Origin: Cryptomeria japonica
Taxonomy: Eukaryota > Streptophyta > Pinopsida > Cupressales > Cupressaceae
Assembly (NCBI RefSeq): GCF_030272615.1
Contig: NC_081410.1
Location: 224,677,415-224,741,414, forward strand
Direction of reading: 5' to 3'
Length of the DNA: 64,000 bases
The notes beneath the pieces are model-generated. The model did not search any database, had not been told where the DNA came from, and saw nothing but the letters and a program-made list of their open reading frames with translations. A program made the translations under genes and the position numbers. Positions 43,247 to 55,544 of this stretch are shown piece by piece (position 1 is the first letter of the stretch; every line of letters starts with the position of its first letter).

Positions 43247-45597
43247 TGTTGGGTGAAAATTTTGTAAATTGGTGAAGGATTACAAAATGAGTGTTTCACG
43301 ACAGCACTCAAGATAATATCTCTCAGAAGGCAAGATATGCTCCCTCCTAATTATAAGGGAAGGCTGCCCCTTTCTACTGCAGCTATTTTCTATTTTTCCT
43401 ACCTGATAACTTTACACTAATTTAAGATACAATAATAACTTAGTTCTCTTCTTTCAGAACTAGTTTTATCTAATTCTCTTGAAAGAAAAGATTTTTCCTC
43501 AACTTAAATAACTTGAAAATTTGCAGTAATATTATACTAACTTTGGAAAGTAAAGTGTCTGTGAAAGAACAAAGTTTTATGTTACTTTCATTTTCTTAAA
43601 ATGACTTAGGGATGGGAATTTGCACACTTAGGAACTCAAAGATTCTTTCTATGTACTAAAACTCCTATCAACCACTGTAACCCAAATATATTGTTAGTTC
43701 AAAGACTGACAAATATATTGAAAGATGTTTTACTCTAACCAAACCGTCCATATAGCACAACGAATTTACTTCTTATCCTTTAAATGAAACTCAATACATA
43801 ACTTGTAAAAGCTCAAAGACTTAAAGCAATCTTATCTCAACTAATTCCCAATTTCTGAACTTCCAAAGCAATTCAAAGATTACTTGAAAAGACTCAAAAG
43901 TTCTTCAAATACCAATAACTATAACCAACTTTAATCAATCAAGAACATATGATACCAATGACATAAGAACATCCATACCACATAAAAGATGGAACTCAAA
44001 ACAAAGTTTGAATGTCAAGCTTATCTCCTTCTTGATTAAATTGCAAATTAACAAAAAGAACACAAAGTCTTCATTTGCTTTTCACTAGGGCAGAGTTTTG
44101 TTGCATAAACATAGATGGAAAAAAGATATTTTTTACAATAATAACCCTCCTATATAGAGAAGAGGGTGTTAGGATAACCGGTGAACAACTAAGAGTGGGG
44201 GGGAATCAGTTGTTAACAAATTATATCAATTAATCTACTTAATAACCTTTGACCAGATTTAAGTACCGATAAAATAGAAACAGATGCCGATAGAAACAGA
44301 TACTGGTAAACAATACAACTTAACAATTAAACAGATAATCAATGCAAAGCAACCATACCACATAACACCATGGTTTGTATGTGGAAAACTCGGAAAGGGA
44401 AAAACCACGGTGGGAAGCCTACCCACAGTCAAATGATACTTCTGCAGAAAGTATGTGATATAATGAGGGGCCTGCACATGCAGGAAGGCACACTGCCTAG
44501 AGCGCATTGCTCATACAAAAGAGTCTCACTGACTACAGAGAGGTTATAACCACCTCAAGACAAATGGACAACAATCCAGAGTAATGAACTGCCAGAGATA
44601 ACATGTACCATACTTGATTACAATCTCGGTTAAGCTCAATATGAGAGGCCTTTGACCTCTTCCTTAATCCCAATTCGATCACCTATGATCAACCAAATCT
44701 CCTTCGCATGTGATATTGCATTTCAAGATCATGACACTTATTCCACATTCCCATTCCATAATCTACAATGAGATCTTACATCATTTTATACCAACCCTAA
44801 GGCCTAAACCAATTAGGTCGGCCACCTAAAAGATATTACAATAAGATCATTACAAAAATTCATATTACAATGATATGCCATGTCGTCTTAAGACCAAAAC
44901 AACAATAACCAATCCATAGAACATACCGGTAACGTGTAGAGTACACGTTAACATGATACTTGTCCATAACCTAGATAGGCACCAGACCTATTCTAGGTCC
45001 ACCACGCTAAAGCAATGTCTTCAAGCTGTTTGAAGCACAATCAAAGAACATCTTCAGCATCCTGAAATCCATGTAGAAGCCACACCAACACCACTTATGC
45101 ATCCTGTCAAGATTCCTCAGTAAAAGCTCTGTCGATAAAACCTGAAACCAATGCCAGTAAGGGTTTATAGGAGTGTATGATAGCATCCGATCACCAAGTC
45201 AATACCAACTGACCAAAACATGCTCCAAGAACATGTAACACATAAAATCAAACATACTCCATTGATCCAAACATGTCGGAAGTGTCCAACAGATAGTCTC
45301 TTTTGCCGGTAACACTAGATCTTCTATCGGTAACCAAAACTTGTTTGTCGGTAACCAACCATAACAGCTAGTGTTGACATCAATGACAAGACATCAATGC
45401 AACACATAATCAATTCATCCATAATGCCAACAGAGGGGTGCAACATGAAAATAGAAAATTATAACTAATTCTAAGACTAAGTCAAAAGAAGAGTTAAAAC
45501 TGACTTAGGACTTGTGCACTCAACAGGTGCACAACAGTAATTACAGAAAGACCCCTGAGGTGTTGATGGATAAAATGAAATACCACTAGGAAAAACA
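43247..45597 (-). repeat. 3' LTR of the minus gypsy element (contains a solo LTR)
   Basis: The plus strand reads TGTTGGGTGAAAATTTTG at 43247, exactly where LINE coding stops. The other end is ...AAAAACA at 45597, after which minus-strand CTTAAGGGACA could be a short polypurine tract next to the extra ORF's stop. Without the nested solo LTR and one TSD it is about 1080 bp. A minus-strand CTATATAGG box near 44150 would suit an LTR promoter. An alternative start is TGTTGAGTGCAC near 45525. Confidence 0.5.
44167..45432 (-). repeat. Solo LTR with TSD GAGGG
   Basis: 1266 bp, plus-strand view TGTTAGGATAACC to AATGCCAACA, flanked by GAGGG at 44162-44166 and 45433-45437. There is no internal region, so it formed by LTR-LTR recombination. 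Its minus-strand start (TG, then TTATGGATGA and ATGTGTTGCATTG) parallels the LTR at 55545-56684, so both belong to one family. Confidence 0.9.
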
Positions 45598-45603
45598 TGT
45601 CCC

Positions 45604-47963
45604 TTAAGTTGAATTTCGCTTCTGGAACTCCTCAAACTTCTGAAAAAACATTCTTCATTTGAATTCCATCAGGGCCCTAGGTATTGCTAGTGATGACCTT
45701 GACCCTGGTGATGGAATCTTCCAAGCCAGTGCAACACTTCTTGTGCTTCCTCAAAATAGCATCTAGAAAATCCAAAACGAACTGGAGATCAACCAATTTA
45801 TGAATTGAGGATAAAGAGAAATCCACCCTATCAACCTCACTAGTCACGAGAAAGCTGAATTATTTGATGATTTCATTTGCATCAAGTACTTTTTCATTCT
45901 CATCAAGGAAGGCACATAGAATCTCAGAGATTTTTGTTGCAATCTCTTTCTTCTTATCCACACATTTTTTTAGGATCTTCCTCATATCCTTGACTAGGCA
46001 CTCAAGAATATTCATCTGGTGTTCCAAGGCTTCTCATTTCTCAATGTACATGTGTCGTGAAGGGAGGACACCATCTTGGATGAGATCATCTGAATCATAA
46101 TCTTTAAACTTCAACCGGGCTTCAAAATCCTTCTCTCGTGTTTCAAGCTCCTAGGAAAAGACTTCTATGGTGTTATCTATCTCTTCCCTCACTGCATCAA
46201 GGTTACTTATGATGGTGCAGGTTGAACCTAAGAGTCGTGTGCCTTGACTCAAAACTTGATCCATCCATTCTCCTACATATCTGCTTCGTGATGTTGCTTG
46301 CTCAACCCTTTTAACAACCTGTTCATCCAAGGATGAAGCTACTAGTTCAACAACTTCTAAAGACTTGGTTACTTTAATAAGAATTGAGGTGTGTTGCTCA
46401 ATTCATGCTTTGGGTTGATCTTTCTTGACCTTATCTTCATTGTACCTTGCAATAAGAGTTTCCAAAGTTGATATGTCATCACCTGAAGTAGAATCATGAG
46501 TTTGTTTTCCCAACTCAATCCTTTGAATGACATAGTCTAAACCTTGGACTTGACCAATAACTACATTTGGAGGAGGAACAATAACCTCAGCATACTTGTT
46601 CCTATTCTTGTCAACCTTTACCCTTGACAAAGTTTTAGCTTTCTTAACAGTCTTGGATTTGACAGGAACAAGCTAGCTGAAATCAAAATCTTCAAGAGAG
46701 ACAATTTGCTTTTTTCTCTTTGGTGAATTAGACATCAACCAAGGTGGTAAATTCAAATCATCATTATCACCTGTTACCACATCCTGAGAAGGATTGATAA
46801 AATCCTGAATAGTGGTGGTTACTATAGGTGACATCATTGTAACAACATGGGAAGGATTTTCAAGGGATGACTCATTGGATCTAGGAGCCGACTCATTCAT
46901 GAATTTATCAAAATCATCCATCATAGTTGCAGACACTTCAGACAAAGAAGGAAAAGCTGAGAAGACATTCTCAATATTGTCATAGGGTGTGTCTAAAGCG
47001 GACTCACTAGCACTAGTGGAGGATACATGAATAACATTTGTGGGAGAATTACAAGTAACCACTGGAGGCTTGGTCATAGAGGTAAAAATGAGAACCTTTA
47101 ACATAGATGAAGAAAAAAATACCCGAGGTGAAGATTCATTTGCATGTAACGAGTCTTCTTCATTAAGTCCACCTTGTTCTTGATCATCTTCTTGCTCTTC
47201 TTTAAATTGATAAACATCAATTGGTTCTTCATCAGGATGATCATCTTCCTCTTGTTCATTAGACTCATGTGTCTCATGAACATTAGAGGTCGATGGCTCT
47301 CCTTGAGCTTTTCCTTTCTTAGTTTTAACCGTGAACTCCAATTTGGGAGCCTTGGCCGAAGTAGTGGGATCCTGTCTATTCTTGGTTCTAATTTCTGATC
47401 TTTTTACCATTGGGCCAACAGTATCATCATCATAACCAAAAGAGAAGGATTTCATTGGAACACCATGCAAGGTCAACCATATATTGGTATTCGTAAGAAT
47501 ACTTTGGAACTTCTCCCTGATGGAAGCACATTCTTTTTGCAACCATTAAATGAGAGGAAAAGGAGTAGAAGAAACTTTGTTCTTCTCATATGTAGGATCT
47601 AAGACATCCCCATCTTCCTTGAGATTGTCGGGATCATCAGCGAGAAAAAAAATTTCAATCTACTCAACAGTCAACCGATAATAGTCAAGTTTTCTCACAT
47701 CATGCTTGGATCTGCAATCAGCCCAAACATCCTCAATTCGATGCACGTGAACATAATTCTTCTTCAACTTATTTCTCATTCCTCTGTAATCGAAGTCCCT
47801 CCTAGCCTTAAAGAACCTCATGGTAACTCTCCTCATCTCCTCTTCCATTGCTCTGGCTTTAAAGATGGAATTGATGGAATATCTACAATGGTAAGGGAGA
47901 ACTTCAAACCTATTTTATGAGAACCTGATTGGGCCTCATGTACTGCATTCATTTAACGAGCTA
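45604..47963 (-). pseudogene. Extra ORF of the minus gypsy element, C-terminal part
   Basis: On the minus strand one frame spans 47848-46403 with stops at 47660, 46673 and 46403. It continues with further stops to a coiled-coil tail that ends at TAA 45604-45606 after a frameshift. It starts with MNAVHEAQSGSH and then KARAMEEEMRRVTMRFFKAR, a KKNYVHVHRIEDVWADCRS block and KLDYYRLTVE. Next come a long acidic, low-complexity part (about 47300-46700) and a Lys-rich linker. The C-terminal third (46400-45620) is predicted coiled coil. No transmembrane segment is evident, and I recognise no family. Same orientation as pol, so it is an extra 3' ORF, not an antisense one. Confidence 0.55.
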
Positions 47964-47968
47964 ACTCA
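47964..47968. repeat. Target-site duplication of the outer copia element (ACTCA / ACTCC)
   Basis: ACTCA precedes the LTR at 47969 and ACTCC follows at 59206-59210, one mismatch. The host frame (extra ORF) continues across when the insert is removed. Confidence 0.7.
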
Positions 47969-49322
47969 TGTTGGGCGTTGTTGCTAGTAGGATATGTTGT
48001 TGCCATTTATGTCAACATATTCCTGTGTTTTGGTGATCCGGTGATTGCTGAGAATTGATTTGGTCTAGTTTGCATATGCGGATTTGTGGTTCAGTATGAA
48101 GTATCTCTAGTGCCTCTATTTCATTATTTATTGATTCTATGATGTTATGTGATGATTTGATCAACTTGAGGATTCTGGTATGGAGATTGGTTTTCAATGT
48201 TAATTGTTGCAAAGTTCTGGTGTTTGATCTGTTGTACTCCAGTATGATCATATCTCGTGTTGCGGATTTGGGAGAATGTTTAGGATGTTCATGTGTATCT
48301 TCATTTCAGATAGTTCGTGATTTGATGCCCCACAAGCTATCTTTCTTGTCCAAGTTGTTGTTGTTAATTGTTCTTGAGTGTTAGCGTGTTGATCGATGAA
48401 GATTTGAATAAGTGGTGCTGGTGCAGCTATTACAAACGGTTCTAACGTTCTTGTTGGTGTTTCCTAATCATGTCTTATTTGTTATGGTGGCCCGCATTGA
48501 TCCTTGTGCGAGTTATTAAAGATCTTCTGGGTCCGGTAATATTCTTCATGTTATGCGGTATTTTTGGTGGTGTAATGTGTTGCGATTGATCTTGGCGAGA
48601 TTTTCGATGGTGGTGTACGTTTTAGGAGTTGATTTAAGTCCATTCTATGTTGTTTATGGAATTGCATTGGTCCTATGGATGATTTATGTATCATGTGATG
48701 TAATTTTGTAATTAGGTGTTGACAGTTTGACCGACCTTGTAGTTAAGTTTGATGATTTTTATGAATGGGTGAAATATTCATGTAAATGAGGTATGGATGT
48801 TGAGTCTGCATTATCAGAGAGTGGTGTATGTGCAATCAAGTGAATTCATCTTTCAGTATGGTGTGTTGAGCAAAGATTGGTGAAGGTCAGACATATGAGC
48901 TTAACCGGAAGTGTCATCAGGCATTAGCAGATGTTATCTTTGCAATTAATCTTTGGCGGATTGTAGTCCGAATTTCTTTGTAAGGTAGTGAAACTTCCCT
49001 AAGGGTTGTAGCCTTCTAGGTCATTGTAATTTGAGCAGTGAGCTCTAGGCAGTGTGTCTGAATGCATGTGCATTCCCCATTGTAATATTTATACATACTA
49101 CTACAGAGTATCATCTTATTGTGGGCAGGTTCTCACCATGGTTTTTCTCTTAACCAGGTTTTCCATGTCAAAATATTGGTGTTATGTGTGTTGTTGTTAT
49201 TGTTGTTATCTTTCTTTTTGTTGTAGCTAATCAGATCTAAGATTGTGCCTAATTTGTTTAATTCGGTGAAAAATGATTCATATATCCCCCCTCTTAGTTT
49301 TCCTTCTTTGTCATTGTCAACA
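47969..49322 (+). repeat. 5' LTR of the outer copia element
   Basis: 1354 bp, TGTTGGGCGTTGTTGC to CATTGTCAACA. It is similar throughout to 57845-59205. It contains the CCATGGTTTTTCTC...CAGGTTTTCCATG pair near 49136-49168 and a CCCCCCTCTTAG box near 49286. Confidence 0.9.
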
Positions 49323-49324
49323 AG

Positions 49325-49336
49325 TGGTATCAAAGC
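49325..49336 (+). other. Primer binding site of the outer copia element
   Basis: TGGTATCAAAGC two bases after the LTR end, the initiator tRNA-Met type. Confidence 0.85.
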
Positions 49337-49378
49337 TAGATCCTCTGGAAGAAGATTAATCGCTTGAGGAGATCTGGG

Positions 49379-50390
49379 ATGGCAATCTATGTGTTCAAGA
49401 AGGAGAGTCCAAGATTTGATGGAAACAATTATATTGTTTGGAAGGATTGGATGGAAGTTCATTTGAAGTGTCTTGGAGAAGATTATTGGAAGATTACAAA
49501 GAATGTCTACAATGTTCCTTTGAATGGACCAGTTACTGCTGATGAAATCAAGGAAGCTGAACATAACATAAAGGATAAGGAAGCATTGTTGAGAGCCTTG
49601 CCTGATTTAGAGATTACTAATGTAATGGGTTTGAAGACTGCACATGAGATATAGAAAAATTTAGGAGTCTTGTATGAAGGAGATGCACACGTTAAAGTTT
49701 CTAAGCTGCAAAGTTTGAAGGGAAAGTATGAGATTAAAGATAGGAGAAGATGAGAACATAACTTCCTTTATGGATAAAATGACTGAGATTGTTATGAACA
49801 TCAGATGTGATGGTGGAACTCTAGAGGAAGATGAGATTGTTGCTAAGGTGTTGAGATCCTAGTCTTCTGCTTATAAAGTTAAAGTCGCTACTATTGGTGA
49901 GATCCAAAGTGTGACTACTATGACAAGAGAAATGTTGGTCGGTAAGCTTGTTGCATTTGAGTTGAACGAATTTGGAGAATCACATGGTAAATCTGAGACT
50001 GCATTTAAAGTTTCTAAATCTGTCAAGCAACTGTATGATCCGGGAGAGAGTTCATCTAGGGTTTCAAGATATGAAAGAGAGATGAGGGAGATGGAAGAAC
50101 AGGAGAGAGAGTTGGATGATCTTGAAGCACTTATTGCTCAGAGATTTTCTAAAGGAGCTGGTAAGTATGATGGAAAGTTACCTTTGAAATGTTTCTCTTG
50201 TAATAAGATAGGAAATTTTTCTTCTAGGTGTCCTGAAAGAATGTCTAGATATGATAAGCATGATAAATTTGAAAGGCATGATAGATCTGATAATCATGAT
50301 AGATATGAGAAGCATGATAAGTATGATGAGCCTTATAAGCCCTACCGGGAGTACATAAATAAGAAGAGATGCTATTATGTTCTTCATGAA
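49379..50390 (+). pseudogene. Gag of the outer copia element
   Basis: ATG at 49379. It has a UBN2/DUF4219-type N-terminus (FDGNNYIVWKDWMEVHLK, GLKTAHEI then TAG at about 49652, LYEGDAHVKVSKLQSLKGKYE), a frameshift near 49735 and ENITSFMDKMTEIV. The zinc knuckle CFSCNKIGNFSSRC (50190-50231) has Asn at 50214-50216 instead of the ligand His. It is followed by a His/Asp/Arg/Lys tetrad repeat (about 50250-50325). Confidence 0.82.
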
Positions 50391-51840
50391 AGTGTGACAG
50401 ATGAGGAATCAAACAATGGGAATTCAGGAGATGAATTTGTATTTATTGCTATCAAAGAAGATGATCTGGTACCAATGAATCCTACAAGCTGCATTGTTGA
50501 GGAGAAAGCTTTGGTTGCTAAGATTGAAGAGAAAGATGAATGGGTAATTGACAATGGTTGTTCACATCATATGACAGGTGATAAAAATAATTTTGTGAAT
50601 ATGAAAAGGTATGATGGTGGTATAGTAAGATTTAGGGATGATAAAGATTGTGTGATTCATGGTAGAGGTTCTATATCTTTTGATGGTAAGAATAATACTA
50701 ATGATGTCTTATATGTTGAAGGTTTAAAGCATAATATTTTGAGTTTTGGACAGATGGTTGACAAGGGATATGATTTGCAATTCAAGAATGGTAAATGCGA
50801 GATTCTGAATGCCTCAGGTATAGAGATTGCAATAGGGACTAATACTAAAGGTAATATCTTTCACTTGAATGCCGATGAGAAAATTTGTTTGATTTCTCAG
50901 ATAGATGAAAGTTGGTTGTGGCATAGAAGGATGCATCATGTTAATTTTGATTGCATGATAAGGATAAGTTCAACTCAAGTTGTTAGAGATTTTCCTAAGA
51001 TTGTGAAGCCTTCTAATCCGATATGTAAGGAATGTCAATTGGGAAAGCAAACAAGAACATCATTTAGAAGTAAGTTGTATACATCTAATGGTATATTGGA
51101 TCTTGCGCATACTGACTTGTGTGGTCCTACAAGAGTGAGAAGCATGCAGGGTGACAAGCATTTCATGTTGTTGATTGATGATTACTCTAGAATGATGTGG
51201 GTGACTTTTCTAAGGGAGAAATCAAAAGCATTGAAGAAATTCAAGATATTCAAAGAAAAGGTAGAGACTCAGACAAGATTGAAGCTAAAGTGTCTGAGAT
51301 CTGACATAGGAGGAGAATTTGCATCCAGTAAGTTTGACACATTTTATAAGAGGAATAGAATTAGAAGACAATTATCTTCATCTAGAACCCCTCAGCATAA
51401 TGGAGTTGTTGAAAGGAAGAATAAAACAATCTTGGATGTTGCTAAAACGATGTTGATTGAAGGAAATCTTATGCAAACCTTTTGGAAAGAAGATGTTAGC
51501 ACTGTTGTTTACACATTCAACTAGGTGTACCTAAAAGGTGATTCTAATAAGACTCCTTATGTGCTATGGTTTGGTCATGTTCATATAGTTAGATATTTCA
51601 GAGTTTTTGGAAGTAAATGTTATATCAAAAGAGATGAGGATATAGGTAAGTTTGATGCAAGATGTGATGAAAAAATCTTGTTGAGATATTCTACTAAGAG
51701 AAAGGCCTATCGGCGTTACAATAAGAGGTTGAAGAAGATAATGGAAAGTGAAAATGTGAAGGTTGATGAATGTCATGGGAAGAAGATTAGAGCATGTAGA
51801 TATGAGATTGATGATCAGGATATTGTTTCTAAGCTTGCAT
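50391..51840 (+). pseudogene. Protease and integrase of the outer copia element
   Basis: The protease active site reads D-N-G (50550-50558) in VIDNGCSHHMTGD. Then DVLYVEGLKHNILS, an integrase zinc segment (WLWHRRMHHVNF...CKECQLGK) and a DDE core with DLCGP (about 51115), RSDIGGEF (about 51300) and NGVVERKN (about 51400), all present. A TAG at 51522-51524 stands where FNR is expected in the FNRV motif. The C-terminal part (RYFRVFGSKCYIKRDEDIGKF) continues to TAG at about 51840. Confidence 0.87.
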
Positions 51841-52732
51841 AGACTGAGATCTTGGAACAAAATGATCCGGTGGAGACAGTTAATCCAGATATTACTATTG
51901 TCAGTGAAGAAGTTCAAGAGCCTAAGAATCAGAACAATTTGAAGACTCTGAGGTATGTGAAATTGAATCATTCTGAGAATCAGATTATTGGTGATAATAA
52001 TAAGGGTGTGATGACTAGAAGAATTGTTGTTGAAGAGATGTGCCTAATTTCTAAGATTGAGCCTAAAGATGTTGTTGAAGCATGTAAGGATGAGAATTGG
52101 ATTAAAGCTAGGGAGGAAGAGTTGAATCAGATTGAGAATAATAACACATGGGAGCTTGTTTTGAGACTTAAAGATAAAAATGTGATTGGTACTAAATGGG
52201 TGTTCCAAAATAAACTGAATAAAGTTGGTGAAGTTGTGAGAAACAAAGAAAGATTGGTATGTAAGGGATGCTCTCAGATGGAAGGTATTGATTATGAAGA
52301 AACTTTTTCTCTTGTAGCTAGAATTGAAATTGTTAGATTGTTGTTTACATATCTTGCTTACAAGAATTTCAAGGTATATTAGATGGATGTCGAATCGGCC
52401 TTTTTGAATGGTGATCTTGAGGAAGAAGTCTATATTGAGCAACTAGAAGTATTTTTATTATCAGACGAAGGATACATCGTATGAAGATTGAAGAAAGCAT
52501 TGTATGGACTGAAGCAAGCCCCTAGAGCCTGGTATGGTAGATTAGATAAGTACTTGATGAATTTGGGATTTTATAAAGGTACTGCTGACAACAATTTATA
52601 CTTTAAGGTTGAGAATGATAACATTTTGATTGTTGAGGTGTTTGTGGATGATATTATTTTTTAAGGTGATGATGATTCGAGTATGAAGTTTGTTGATGAT
52701 ATACAAAAAGAATTTGAGATTCCTATGATAGG
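51841..52732 (+). pseudogene. RT N-terminal half of the outer copia element
   Basis: NVIGTKWVFQNKLNKVGEV (about 52178-52235), then VY, a TAG at about 52380 where Gln is normal, MDVESAFLNGDLEEEVYIEQ, KALYGLKQAPRAWYGRLDKY (about 52500-52555) and an F-V-D-D catalytic box (52641-52652), then TAA after IIF. The frame ends in FEIPMIG at about 52732, where the nested element begins. Confidence 0.87.
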
Positions 52733-52736
52733 CTGA

Positions 52737-55207
52737 TGATTTATGTGGTTCAGCACGAACAAGAAGTCTTCAGGGAGATAGATACTTTATGCTAATAATT
52801 GATGATTATTCTAGAATGTGTTGGGTTACTTTCCTAAGGGAGAAATCATAAGCTTTTGGAAGATTCAAGATATACAAGGAAATGGTAGAGAATGAAACCG
52901 ACAAGAAAATCAAATGCTTGAGATCAGATCGAGGAGGATAATTTACATCTAGAGAATTTAATGCATTCTGTGAAGTGAATGGAATCAAAAGACAACTATC
53001 ATCACCCCGGACACCCTAGCAGAATGGAGTTGTGGAAAGGAAGAATAGAACTATTCTGGATGCAGCTAGAACTATGTTGATGGAAGCAAATCTACCTCAT
53101 GTGTACTGGAGAGAAGCACTGAATACAACGGTTTACACTTTCAATAGAGTTCACATCAAAAGTGAAACCAGTAAGACCCCTTATGAACTATGGTTTGGTC
53201 ATACTCCTATCTTAAGTACTTCAGAATATTTGGAAGCAAATGTTATATTAGAAGAGATGAGTATATTGACAAATTTGATCCTAGAAGTGATGAAGGAATA
53301 TTTCTTGGTTATTCTTCTAGAAGTAAGGCATATAGATGTTATAATAAAAGGTTACAGAAAATCATTGAGAGTACTAATATAAAGATATATGAACATTTTA
53401 GAGGAGATTCAAGATCTATAGAACCGACAGTTGAAATGATTATAAATGAACTAGCACAGATTGCACCAGTACAAAGTGAAGATCTAGTCACACCGGCATC
53501 GTCAGAAAACTCATTTGTGACTAAAAAACAACAACATGTGAATTTAAATCAGAATAAACCCAGGTATGTAAGATTGAATCATTTAGAGAATCAGATAATT
53601 GGAAATAAAAATCAAGGTGTTATGACTATAGGAAGATTGGCAAATGAAGAGGTATGTTTAATTTCTCAAGTTGAACCAGCATCTGTTATTGAAGCATTTT
53701 AAGATGAACATTGGATAAAAGCAATGGAAGATGCATTACAATAGATTGAAAAGAATAATACTTGGACATTAGTTCCCCAGCCTAAAGACAAAAATGTAAT
53801 TGGAACTAAATGGGTATATAGAAATAAACTTAATGAGGATGGTGAAGTAATCAGAAACAAAGCAAGATTAGTTTGTAAAGGTTATTCACATAAAGAAGGA
53901 ATTGACTATAATGAAACCTTTGCACCGGTAGCCAGAATTGAGGCAGTTAGACTATTTCTTGCATTCACAGCTCACAAGAACTATAAAGTTTATCAAATGG
54001 ATGTAGAATGTGCATTTTTTAGTGGAGATCTTGAAGAGGAAGATTACATTGAACAGTCTAATGGATTTTCATTGGCAAGTGATAAGGATATGGTTTGCAG
54101 GTTAAGGAAAGCTTTATATGGATTAAAGCAAGCTTCCAGAGCTTGGTATGCTAGATTGGATAAATATCTTTTGAAGCTTGGATACACAAAAGGTAATGCT
54201 GACAATAATTTATATTACAAAGTTACCAAAGATGATATTTTGGTTATTGAAGTTTTTGTGGATGATATCATTTTTGGAGGTGAAGAAGAGTTATGTAAAG
54301 ACTTTGCTAACAAGATGCAGGAAGAATTTGAAATATCTATGATTGGAGAGATAAAAAAATTCTAGGTTTGCATATTTCACAAATAGATAAAGATATATTC
54401 ATATGTCAATCAAAGTACTTGAAGGAACTCTTGAAGAAATTTGGTATGGAAAACTCCAAACCGGTAAGCACTCCTATGACTACAACTGATAAATTGACAT
54501 TAAAGGATGATTCAACTCCTATAAATCCGACAAGGTACAAATCTATGATTGGAGGATTATTGTATTTAACACAAACCAAACCTGATATAATGAATGCAAT
54601 GTATATTGTTTCAAGATTTCAAAGCAATCCTAAAGAAAATCATGAATCTACAGTAAAAAGGATTTTTCAATACCTACAAAGGACAAAAAATCTTGGTTTA
54701 TGGCATCCTAAGGATGGAAATTTTGATTTATGTGCATACATAGATGCTAATTGGGCAGGAGATGTAGATGACAGAAAGAGTACCACAAGCGGTGCATTCT
54801 TTCTTGGCAGAAGATTGATTTCATGGATAAGCAAGAAGCAGACTTGTACATCATTATCTACAGCAAAATCAGAATATGTTGCAGCAGCAATTAATTGTAC
54901 TCAGGTATTATGGACCAAGCAAATGTTGAAGGATATAAAGGTAAAATGCAAAGAACCAATAATTATTTATTGTGATAATTTAGCAGCAATTGATATATCA
55001 AAGAATCCGGTATTTCACTCTAAGACAAAGCATGTTTCTATTAAGTACAATTTTCTGAAAGAGAATGTTGAAGCAAATGAAGTGAGATTGGTCTTTTTGA
55101 ATACTAAAGAGCAAATTGCAGATATTTTTACAAAGTCTTTGCCTAAGGAAACATTTGAACATCTCAGAGAGCAGCTTGGGGTACTTTCCCCACCGACAAA
55201 AACTTGA
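52737..55207 (+). pseudogene. Integrase, RT and RNase H of the nested copia element
   Basis: Integrase from DLCG with YSRMCWVTF, RSDRGG then TAA (Glu position, about 52939), RTP-TAG-QNGVVERKN (about 53010-53045; Gln is normal there) and AARTMLMEANLPHVYW. RT has NVIGTKWVYRNKLNEDGEV (about 53790-53845), DYNETFAPVARIEAVR, KALYGLKQASRAWYARLDKY (about 54105-54160), an F-V-D-D box (54255-54266) and a one-base frameshift near 54362. RNase H has SKSEYVAAAI and YCDNLAAIDISKNPV, ending FTKSLPKETFEHLREQLGVL with TGA at 55205-55207. Frameshifts also occur near 53200. Confidence 0.85.
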
Positions 55208-55544
55208 ATGATGAAGATTGGCATCAAACCGATAGGAACTAACAGAAATATCTTTTTCCGGCTTTGATGAAGGAGAGCTACTTCTCAGGGGGAGCATTTG
55301 GCTATATGTTAAGATCTTTGACTCTAAATTACTTTGGCATTAGATGTCAAAGAGGGAGAGATATCTATGGAAAAACTTTTTACTTTGGGGAGAGATGTAT
55401 TTTTGGTTTTGGTTTTTTGTTTTGGCACAGAACTTTGTATTGATCTATTTTGGGAGATTGTTGGTTTATTGGTTTTTGGCATTCTGTTTTTGGCACTTAG
55501 ACATTTTTCCATCTAGTGTTGCCATCAATGCCAAAGGGGGAGAT
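55208..55544 (+). other. 3' UTR of the nested copia element with repeated polypurine tracts
   Basis: Tracts at about 55288 (tcagggggagcat), 55346 (gtcaaagagggagag) and 55532-55544 (ccaaagggggagat); only the last adjoins the LTR. Confidence 0.65.

Noticed and set aside
45511-45530. Alternative minus LTR start TGTTGAGTGCAC
   Set aside because: No purine tract next to it. CTTAAGGGACA before TG at 45597 and the ORF stop nearby fit better, though not securely.
47098-47398. ORFs on both strands over the acidic part of the extra ORF
   Set aside because: They are shadows of the Glu/Asp-rich minus-strand frame.
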